Shown here: in pieces, positions 42,333-51,200 of the stretch
How positions within the stretch are numbered: position 1 is the stretch's first letter
Layout of the letters: each line of letters starts with the position of its first letter
DNA from: Allomuricauda sp.
GTDB lineage: Bacteria > Bacteroidota > Bacteroidia > Flavobacteriales > Flavobacteriaceae
Length of the DNA stretch: 64,000 nt
Reading direction: 5' to 3'
NCBI RefSeq assembly: GCF_028280385.1
Contig: NZ_JANQLX010000017.1
Location: 310,001-374,000, forward strand
Notes under the pieces: model-generated
The model's input: only the letters and a program-made list of their open reading frames with translations
Told to the model about the DNA's origin: nothing
The model's database searches: none
Made by a program: the position numbers and the translations under genes

Positions 42333-45146
42333 TTACAACTTTAAGATGTAGTCTACAAGGTTATCATCGTGCTCCAAGTTCATTTTCTTGCGCAAACGGT
42401 ACCGTTTTATCTCCACACTTCTTGGGGATATGTTGAACATCGGTGCGATTTCCTTGGATGATAAATTGAGCCTTAGGTAGGCACATAACCTAATGTCGTT
42501 GGGGGAAAGATTTGGGTGGGCTTTTTTAAGTTTTTTGAGGAATTTCCGGTCTGCATTGTTGAAAGCTTCCTTAAAAAGTTCCCAGTCATCGTTCTGGTTG
42601 AGATTCTTATCAATGACATGGATTATGGGCTTTACCGCTTCCTTATCATCGGTGGTAAGCAATTGTTCCTTTACCTTGGAAAGTAATTCATTTTTTTTGA
42701 TGATACTCATGGTAGAGGCGGCCAGCTCGTTACTCTTGCTTCTAAATTCCTCCTGGAGCTGTTTGTTCTTGAGTTTGATGATCTCCTTCTCGTTTTGCGC
42801 CTTGGCCAGTTCCATTTCCCGTTGGTTCTTCTCAATGAGTTGCCGTTGTCTTTTGTGATAATAGCGACGGTACATATAGTGTACGAGTATCAGGCCCAAA
42901 ATTCCCCCGATGGCGTATAGGACAATCATCAAGTTGGACAGGTACCAGGGCCTCGCAATTTTGAATGCATAGGCTGCGGACACCTCCGATACTTTTTCAC
43001 CGATTTTTGCCCTCACATTGAAGGTGTAGTTGCCTGGGGGCAGGTTTTCAAACAATACGGAGCTTTCGTTGGACCAATTGCTCCAGTTTGGATATATACC
43101 CTTCAGCTGATATTGGTATTGGGGTTTTAGATATTTGCTGTAATGGGGAACGAAATAGGAAATCTCTAGACTGTTTTCCTCACTCTCAAAATCACCAATA
43201 CCATTGGGGTCCCAGAGTGTTTTCTCAGATTCCAAGCGTTGTTTTCCTGCCATTTGAACACTGGCAATGGAAATATCGATATTGTCTACCTGAAAGCTAT
43301 GGATATCCAAGGTGAAATAACCGGAACGTGCCCCGAAAAGGTATACACCTTCATCTTCCAAGGCCGTTACACTTTCATATCCAATAATGCCATTTCTAAT
43401 GTTTTCCGTCAAGGGAATCTTGTTTATTTTGGGTGTACTGGCCAGGCTGCTGCTGGAAACAAATCCAATATTTGCTTTGGAGAAGGTCCATAAATATCCA
43501 TTTTTATCGTCTACCACCATTTTTCCCGAAGCATATTCCAGAGGCGTATATAACTGGCTTAGCACTGTGTCCTTGACAAAATGGTCCTCCTCGGTATCAT
43601 AGGTGAAAATGCCATTTTTAAAACCATATAATAAGTCTCCCTTGTACTTAATAATCCCTGAATTGGAGTCCCGTATCACGGTATCGATTTCCATCCGGGC
43701 CACCCGAGAAAAATCCTCTTCTACCTGCAGTTTAAAAACCCCCTTGTATTCGTGGTTGACGAAAATGCGGTCATCGAATACCTCGAAATATCTGGCTGAA
43801 TGTTCAAAACCTTCAATCTTATTGCGGGTTTTCCATAATCCATTGGTCCTTTCCAAAATATATAAACCGTCATAGCTGCCCAATAAAAGCTGATTGGGAC
43901 GATCTTCCAATTCGCCAATTTTCCAGGCTCCCTGTATGTTGGATATTTTGCGAACCCTAGCCCCCTCTACAATGTATGCCCCTGTATGGTGCCCACAAAA
44001 AAGGGTGCCATCGATCATGTCCAAAGACCACACCTGACCCTGGGTACCTTCAACGAAGCTAAAATCCGAATTGGCATCCAAATTTTTGTAGTAGAGTCCC
44101 TGGTTTGTGCCTAAATACAGATGGTCATTGTCCACGGCTGCGGCATAAACGCTACCTACCAGTCCATTGCTATCCGGATATACCTGGAATGGGGACGCAA
44201 TATTGATGTAGCTCACCCCTACATCCAAACCCAACCAGATATTCCCATCCAAATCTTCCAGTAGGGCCAATACCGTATTGTTCTGCAAGCCCTTGGTTTG
44301 ATCAAGGTGTTGGAGCAACATCCCTTCGCCATCCATAAGGATTAAACCGTGGGAAATGGTGCCCAAGGCAAAATTTCCATTTCTCAACTTAATACCACTG
44401 TAAAGGCTTAAATCCAAAAGGAGATCATCTACCTGGGTATCCCACTTGACCAATCCTTGATCCTCCACATTGTAAAACCCTTCATTGCGAAACAAAAAGA
44501 GCAATCTATCCCCATCTTCAATGATATTGATGATTTCATCCGTTCTCAACACAGCATCGTCCAAGACAAGTTCCGGTCTGCCATTTCCAACCCTGAACAC
44601 CCCTTGCCCCATTTTTTGGAAATACACTGTATCGTCTACCTTAAAGGCCTTGGGAATAAACGCATCAGACTTGATAATGGAGACATTGTTGTCATCCAAA
44701 TTATAGGTATAGATCCTATAGTGCGACTGGAACACAATCAAATTTCCAAAGTTTAGAATCTCCCAGATTTCCTCATCTTCCAACAAGTCATCGGCTATGT
44801 TATTGGATAAACTGGTGTATTGGTACAGTCCGTACCGGTCCTTTTCCCAATAGCCAAATTCCATATAGCAGCCTGTATAAATCCGTTCTTCAACGGCTCT
44901 TACCGATCTAATTATGGATTCGTTGGGAGAAGGGAAAAAATCCCACTTGGCACCATTATAAACCATCAGCCCGGTATTGTTGGCCACATATATGGTTTTG
45001 TCCGCTCCCTGGGCCACGGCCCAATTCTGGCTTTCCGCGTTATAATCGGAAGGATAGAAATTCTGAACAGGCGGTAGTTCCTGCCCATAGGAGTACCCAA
45101 AGAGGTACAGTATTAAAAAAAGAAGGAAATATTGCTGTTTAGCCAC
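42333..45146 (-). CDS. Membrane beta-propeller sensor with Y_Y_Y and LuxR-type HTH
   Basis: A 937-residue one-protein sensor-regulator. Order: signal/anchor (FLLFLILYLFGYSYGQ), periplasmic two-component-propeller repeats (residues ~45-680, such as LALLEDLDGNIWLGLDVGVSYI), a Y_Y_Y domain (~690-760, YQYQLKGIYPNWSNWSNESS), one membrane segment (~770-790, LMIVLYAIGGILGLILVHYMY), a coiled coil (QREMELAKAQNEKEIIKLKNKQ), and a C-terminal helix-turn-helix (LSSKEIAPMFNISPRSVEIKRYRLRKKM). No histidine kinase or receiver domain is present, unlike hybrid two-component systems. The start is GTG; an in-frame stop lies 15 nt upstream. It probably senses a glycan in the periplasm and controls the adjacent operon and perhaps the divergent barrel gene. 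Confidence 0.88.
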   Translation of the reverse strand: MAKQQYFLLFLILYLFGYSYGQELPPVQNFYPSDYNAESQNWAVAQGADKTIYVANNTGLMVYNGAKWDFFPSPNESIIRSVRAVEERIYTGCYMEFGYWEKDRYGLYQYTSLSNNIADDLLEDEEIWEILNFGNLIVFQSHYRIYTYNLDDNNVSIIKSDAFIPKAFKVDDTVYFQKMGQGVFRVGNGRPELVLDDAVLRTDEIINIIEDGDRLLFLFRNEGFYNVEDQGLVKWDTQVDDLLLDLSLYSGIKLRNGNFALGTISHGLILMDGEGMLLQHLDQTKGLQNNTVLALLEDLDGNIWLGLDVGVSYINIASPFQVYPDSNGLVGSVYAAAVDNDHLYLGTNQGLYYKNLDANSDFSFVEGTQGQVWSLDMIDGTLFCGHHTGAYIVEGARVRKISNIQGAWKIGELEDRPNQLLLGSYDGLYILERTNGLWKTRNKIEGFEHSARYFEVFDDRIFVNHEYKGVFKLQVEEDFSRVARMEIDTVIRDSNSGIIKYKGDLLYGFKNGIFTYDTEEDHFVKDTVLSQLYTPLEYASGKMVVDDKNGYLWTFSKANIGFVSSSSLASTPKINKIPLTENIRNGIIGYESVTALEDEGVYLFGARSGYFTLDIHSFQVDNIDISIASVQMAGKQRLESEKTLWDPNGIGDFESEENSLEISYFVPHYSKYLKPQYQYQLKGIYPNWSNWSNESSVLFENLPPGNYTFNVRAKIGEKVSEVSAAYAFKIARPWYLSNLMIVLYAIGGILGLILVHYMYRRYYHKRQRQLIEKNQREMELAKAQNEKEIIKLKNKQLQEEFRSKSNELAASTMSIIKKNELLSKVKEQLLTTDDKEAVKPIIHVIDKNLNQNDDWELFKEAFNNADRKFLKKLKKAHPNLSPNDIRLCAYLRLNLSSKEIAPMFNISPRSVEIKRYRLRKKMNLEHDDNLVDYILKL

Positions 45147-45459
45147 TAAGTTTTCTATTCAATCTTCAGTTTCATAAGGGCCTTTATCCACATTTGAAAC
45201 AGATGTTCCCACGCATTCAATTGTGTTACCATTGATGTTTGCCCATGCTCAAAATACACAAAAACCAGAACATCTGCCATAGGTTTGGTCAATGCATTCA
45301 CAATTTTCCACGCTGTGAAGGACAATTATCCGCTTATTTCGGTCACCAAATTTCCAAACTATGGCAAAAGGTCCGTTTACGAACCCAAAGTGCGTGCTCA
45401 CTCAAAATGGATATTTCTTTAGGTAAAGAGCTTCTAGTTTAGTGGTCAAACCACCGATC
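45147..45459. other. Divergent control region between sensor-regulator and split-SusC operon
   Basis: A 313-bp gap separating the regulator (minus) and the plugless barrel gene (plus). Small ORFs in it look random in composition. A short hairpin GTGGT-CAA-ACCAC (45442-45454) lies 5 nt before the ATG of the barrel gene and could affect translation. No recurring operator was found here. Confidence 0.5.
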
Positions 45460-48285
45460 ATGAAAACCAAAATCATCTTTCTGACCTTATTTTTATCCTC
45501 AGTCTTCCCTCTTTTTGCCCAGCAAGGAATTATATCCGGCACCCTTTTGGATAAAGAAGGTGTCCCCATCCCCGGGGTGAACATTACCATTAAAGGCAGC
45601 AACGAGGGGGCGCAGACCGATTTTGACGGCAACTACAGTATTAGCTGCTCAGTTGGGGACTTTTTGGTTTTTACCTATATCGGATTTTCCACCAAGGAGG
45701 TCAAGGTTACGGCAGATATGTTCCAGCATGGACTAAATACAAAAATCATCAGGAAGGAGCCGGTACAACAAGTCCTTTCAGAGGACTACATCAACTTTTT
45801 GAAACAGCAAAAAGGACCCCAATTTGATATTCCTGATATTGCAACTTCCTACAAAAAGTTTACTTCAAAATATCGGTATCGGTACTTCAACGCCTCCAAA
45901 ATCAAAGACATTGAGATTTCGAAGGATGCCATAAAAGTTAAAAACTATACGGACGACCTGTATTTTGAGATTGGTCTACAACAAAAAACCAGTCTTCAAT
46001 TTGTACAGCAATCAAACCTTCCCGAGATCCAGACCCAATTTGCCCAAGGAAGACCTGAAGACGGAAATTTGGCATGGTTTGGGGCGGAAACCAATGAAGC
46101 GTTTTCCTTCGGTCCCAGAATTTCAAATCTGGAGTTTGACGGGCAGGCATATCCTTTTGATTCAAACGGGGCTTTGGTGGCTCTTGGCTCAGGAAATGGA
46201 CAAGCTGCCAATGCATACCGTTCCCAATTGTTCAAAAACAGCTGGAACCATAGTACCGCCCTTAACCTAAACATCCACACCGAGCAGCAACAGCTCAACT
46301 TCAGTTATACCAACAGCGCATTCAAAGACCTGTTCAACAAATCAGGAAGCAAGACCAATTATTTTGATCTAGGTTACATAAATCAAGGAGATAGGCTACA
46401 GTGGGACGCTTCTGTACAATGGAGCAAGAGCAAAACCGAAAATGCCAATATAAACGGGCTGTACAATCAAATCCATTTGGCGCAATTGATTACACCGCCA
46501 ACATTTTCGAATAGCCAAGGCCCAATGCTGATTGACGGCAGCCAAAGGAGTTTTAGCCCTCAAAATTATAATAACCCCTATTGGCTATTGGAGCACAACC
46601 AAAACACCTTTGACCATTCTTTTTTGAAGGCCATTTTACAGAACAGCTTTGATATTGCAGGCAACCTGAAGATTGCCACAGGTCTCACTTACACCAAGCA
46701 AGAGGAAAATATTCAAGCCAATCTACCATTGGGGACAAATGGTTTCCCGAACGGTTTTAGGTCCAACAAACAGTTTGGAACCGAGGAATTCACAGCTGCA
46801 CTGGCAGCCAATTATTGGCATCTTTACCTTACTGACGATATCCATTTTTCACCACATTCCTCTTTTCGGTACCATTATTCAGATTTGAACTATCACCTTA
46901 CGGAAGCTTCATTATTTCAAGAGTTGAACAACATAACAAGTAGGCCGGTCAAATCAACGTTGGAATTGGAAAATAGAATGCTGTTTGAAGGCTATTTTGG
47001 TTTTGACCTAAGGCTAACATTGCAAAACAACTCCTTCTCTTCTTCTGTACAGGGCAGTAAGTGGTTCTTGCCTTCCGCCAAACTGTACCTTCAGCTTGGA
47101 AACCGAATATTTGACCACTCTGATTTTTTGCATTCCATTTCAATTAGCGGTGGATACTCCAAAAATGTGGTCGATTTTCCATTGTACTACAATAATTTCA
47201 GCCACAACAGTCTACAGTTGGAGGTGGAAAACCACCAAAGCTACACCACCAACAACGATTTGTTCATCTCCACTAATCTTGAATTTGAAGAAGCGGAGCA
47301 ATTTGATGTCGAGGCCAAAATCTCATTTTTCAACAATAAATTGAGCTTGGGGGCCAACTATTACAATGCGTTGAACAAAAACAGCATATTCCCAGTTTTC
47401 GAGGGCAATTGGGAGCTTAGAAATATGGCCACGATAAGAAACCAAGGACTGGAAGCCAGTATTGATTTTGATGTCTATCGGCATTCTAACTCCAACTTTG
47501 GTTTGGATACCCGGATTTCCTTTAGCAGGAATACACCCATGGTCCAATCAATTGCGGATATTGGTTTGGAGCGAATCCCCGTTGCCGGGTTTTCTTCCAT
47601 CTCCAAAAACCTGATAAAGGGACAGGCCCCTGGCACCATTGTGGGTTCAGCCTTCTTACGAAATCAAGAAGGTCAAGTGGTTATAGGACCCGATGGATTT
47701 CCGCTAGTAGATTCCCAACCCCAAATTTTGGGCAACCCCATACCGTATTTTAACCTGGGATGGTCCACAACACTCCATCTTCATCAGTTCACCATGAACT
47801 TTCTATGGGATTACCAAAAGGGAGGAGATATTTGGAACGGGACCCAAAACACCCTGAATTATTTTGGAACTTCCCAAGAATCGGTCCAATTGAGAGGTAT
47901 CTCCGATTTCATTTTTCAGGGCGTGGATGCACAGGGAAACATCAATGCCTTACCGGTTGCCTTTGCTCCTACCACATCCAACATCCAACAAAATAGATGG
48001 GTACGCTATGGTTTTGAAGGTGTGGCCGAAGAAGCCATTGCTGACGGTAGCTACTTGAACCTAAAGTCCATTTCCCTGAAGTACACCATCAAAAAAGACG
48101 ACAAGGATGCCCTGTTCAAGGAAGTTGTTTTTGGCCTTTTTGCCAAGAATGTCTGGACTTGGACCAAGACTAGGGGAGCCAATCCCTATAGCGCCCTTTT
48201 TGGCAACAGTACCGCCTCGGGCCTCCATTTTTTTAACCTGCCATTGGCCTCCGAGGCAGGTATCAACATCAATATAAAAATTTAA
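45460..48285 (+). CDS. SusC-type TonB-dependent barrel lacking the plug domain
   Basis: A 941-residue outer-membrane protein. Signal peptide IIFLTLFLSSVFPLFAQ is followed by a carboxypeptidase-regulatory-like domain (ISGTLLDKEGVPIPGVNITI, FDGNYSISCSVGDFLVFTYIGF). A ~90-residue linker leads straight into a SusC-like barrel (YFEIGLQQKTSLQFVQQSN, NRWVRYGFEGVAEEAIADGSYLNLKSISLKY, SEAGININIKI). The usual TonB box LDEVVVTALG, the IRG / PLYVIDGIP plug core and the VVLINTKKG exit are all missing. The start is taken as ATG 45460; the track's GTG 45442 only adds six residues before the signal peptide. The next gene starts 4 bp later and carries exactly the missing plug. No SusD gene is near. Function as a split glycan importer is inference. 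Confidence 0.82.
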   Translation: MKTKIIFLTLFLSSVFPLFAQQGIISGTLLDKEGVPIPGVNITIKGSNEGAQTDFDGNYSISCSVGDFLVFTYIGFSTKEVKVTADMFQHGLNTKIIRKEPVQQVLSEDYINFLKQQKGPQFDIPDIATSYKKFTSKYRYRYFNASKIKDIEISKDAIKVKNYTDDLYFEIGLQQKTSLQFVQQSNLPEIQTQFAQGRPEDGNLAWFGAETNEAFSFGPRISNLEFDGQAYPFDSNGALVALGSGNGQAANAYRSQLFKNSWNHSTALNLNIHTEQQQLNFSYTNSAFKDLFNKSGSKTNYFDLGYINQGDRLQWDASVQWSKSKTENANINGLYNQIHLAQLITPPTFSNSQGPMLIDGSQRSFSPQNYNNPYWLLEHNQNTFDHSFLKAILQNSFDIAGNLKIATGLTYTKQEENIQANLPLGTNGFPNGFRSNKQFGTEEFTAALAANYWHLYLTDDIHFSPHSSFRYHYSDLNYHLTEASLFQELNNITSRPVKSTLELENRMLFEGYFGFDLRLTLQNNSFSSSVQGSKWFLPSAKLYLQLGNRIFDHSDFLHSISISGGYSKNVVDFPLYYNNFSHNSLQLEVENHQSYTTNNDLFISTNLEFEEAEQFDVEAKISFFNNKLSLGANYYNALNKNSIFPVFEGNWELRNMATIRNQGLEASIDFDVYRHSNSNFGLDTRISFSRNTPMVQSIADIGLERIPVAGFSSISKNLIKGQAPGTIVGSAFLRNQEGQVVIGPDGFPLVDSQPQILGNPIPYFNLGWSTTLHLHQFTMNFLWDYQKGGDIWNGTQNTLNYFGTSQESVQLRGISDFIFQGVDAQGNINALPVAFAPTTSNIQQNRWVRYGFEGVAEEAIADGSYLNLKSISLKYTIKKDDKDALFKEVVFGLFAKNVWTWTKTRGANPYSALFGNSTASGLHFFNLPLASEAGININIKI

Positions 48286-48289
48286 GATC

Positions 48290-51200
48290 ATGACGCTCAA
48301 AAATAGACTTCTTAAGCATATTGCCCTGACATTTATCTTGTTTTGTGGCACCCTTGCCACTACGGCCCAGATGCAATCGAATCCCCTGGAAAAAATCTAT
48401 ACCCAAACAGATAGGCCCTTTTACTTTCCCGGGGAAACTCTTTGGTTCAAATCCTACGTGGTTGATGAAAACAACCGCCCCTCACATACCAGCGACCTTA
48501 TCATCGCCGAGCTTATTTCCCCAAAAGGAACCGTGGTAAAGCAAAAAAAGCTGGCCACCTCCTTTGGATATGCCCATGGCGATTTCACCATACAAAAAGA
48601 TTGGGTAGGGGGCATATACCGGTTAAAGGTGTATACCCATTATATGCGAAACTTTGGAAAAACCTCCTTTTTCACCAAGGAGATCACGGTACAAAAAGTG
48701 GTGGTTCCCAAATTGCTCCTATCCCTTGACTATCAAAAAGAAACTTATGGCAAAGGAAGTGTGGTACACGCCGATTTTAAAGTTGAAAACTTGAAAAACC
48801 AACCCTTGGCCAATACATCTTTTGTGGCAAAAGTTAGGCTTAGGGGGTATCTGATCATGGAAAAGGAGCTTCGCACCGATGAAGCTGGAGAAAGTGTCGT
48901 CACGTTTCAATTGCCAAAGGATCTCAATACCTCAGATGTGGTTCTTAACATAGAGGTGCCCTACCAAGGCTCACAAGAATCCATTTCCAGGACAGTACCG
49001 GTGCTGATGGACAACATAGACCTTCAATTCCTGCCAGAAGGAGGGAAAATCATAAAAGGGGCAACCAATACCATTGCTTTTAAAGCTTTGAACGAATTTG
49101 GAAAACCTGCGGACGTAAGCGGAATCATTTGGGACGCGGAAGGAAATAAAATACAAGAGTTTGAAAGTACCCATGACGGGATGGGTGCCTTTGATCTAAA
49201 ACCGGGAAGTGGGATGGCTTACAAGGCCCAAATAACCCATCCATTTATGTCTGATTCACTATACCAGCTGCCGCATGTCCATACTTCTGGTGCAAAAATC
49301 TCCCTATTGGAACACACTTCTAAAAACACAGGTTGGGAATTCCACACCGCAGCACCCTTCCAAGGAACGTTCCAGGCCTTGGATGCCCTGGGCAGGGTTT
49401 GCTTTGAAAAAAATATATCGTTCAGGCCAGGTAGCCATAAAATCAAAGTGCCCATTTCCCAATTTCCAAGGGGCATTACCAAGTTCAGGGTATTGACGGA
49501 ACAGAAACATGTGGTCAGTGAACGATTGGTATTTCTGAATAACCACAAGGCCTTAAAAATTGAAATCAAACCGGATAAAGAGGTCTACGGCCCTAGAGAG
49601 AAGGTAGTCCTGGAAATTCTTACCAAGGATTTTGACCAGAATCCAATCAGCAGCAATCTTGCTATATCCGTATCGGACAATGCACTGTTATCTTTTGCGG
49701 ATGACAAACAAGATCGTATTGACAGCCATTTTTTGCTGTCCAGTGAATTGAAGGGAAAGATTCATGAGCCTTCCTTTTATTTTGATCCAGAAGAGAAAAA
49801 TACGGAAGAGGCCAGGGACCTGGTCATGTTGACCCATGGTTGGAGGGACTATTTACAGCAGCCCAAAAAGAAACTGGACTTTTTCCCTGAAAAACGAAAT
49901 TTATTGGAAGGTCAGGTCTTAGACAAAAAAGGAAATCCCATTGAGGCCCATTTGATATTATTTGACCGCTTTGGTGATAAGGCCCTGCAATTTAAAACCG
50001 ATGCACATGGCAATTACCGCTGCAAATTGGGCAAGGCGCGTTCTTATGTGCTTGTGGCCTATAGGGAAGACAAGCAATTTTTAAAGATTGTGGAACGGCA
50101 AACTCCCACTACCCTAACAGCTCCTATTCCCGCGAACAATGGAGTCCTAAAGAAAGCCAATGAAAAGACTACTGGTTTTGCCGCAGTTGATGGTACCAAA
50201 AAACCACTTCAAGAACCCATTAAGGAAGCAGCTGCATTTTCCATAAATATGGAAGAGGATGCCCAATCTTTGGATGAGGTAGTAGTGACCGCCCTGGGCA
50301 CCACAATTTCCAAACAAAGCCTTGGTTATGCGGTAGCAGAAGCAGATGCTGAAGAACTTGGCGGAAGTTCCGATACCATCAGTCAACTGCTTCAAGGTCG
50401 TGTTGCAGGGGTGCAAATCACCAACTCAAGCGGTGTGAACGGAGCTGGAACAACAGTCAACATTCGGGGATTGGGTTCGGTGCGCGGTTCCAGCAGACCT
50501 CTTTATGTAATTGACGGCATTCCGTATTCAGATGGATTTTCCGATGATCAAAATACCGAGCTACAAAATCTAAACCCATCCGACATCCAAAATATCAGCG
50601 TACTTAAAGGCGTAGCGGCCAGTAGTCTCTATGGATCTGCAGGATTGAACGGGGTGGTCTTGATAAACACCAAAAAAGGCAGGTACAGATACAACGATAA
50701 AATACTGTCAAAAAAGAAATTCAACAATTATGCGGTAAAATATATTTTCAAATACAACCGTCCAAATTCGGTCAGCTCAACCAAGGAATTTTATATGCCG
50801 GTTTACGATGCTGGTGAAATGGTAACGGAACGAAACGATTTTAGAAAAACCATCTACTGGAACCCCGTGGTGCAAACAGATAAAAATGGAAAGGCCCAAC
50901 TGGAATTCTATAATTCGGATGCCATTACCTCATTCAATATTACCGCCGAAGGAATGTCGTACAACGGTTTGGTCAACCATCAGGAAGTAACGTACAGCAT
51001 CCAAAGACCGTTAAGCATTTCCACTAAACTGCCCCGTTATAGTGTCTTGAACGATACCATTAAAATTCCTGTTACCATAACCAACAACACTTCCCAAATC
51101 CAAAAGTTGCAGTTTGATGTAACCCTGCCCAAGGAATTCCAATTGCTGGACAAGAAGGAATTGGGAGATAGCATACAGGTGGATGCCAATGGGTTCTTGT

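Noticed and set aside
45239-45442. 67-codon ORF in the divergent control region
   Set aside because: No signal peptide or domain, composition looks random, and it ends at the start region of the barrel gene.
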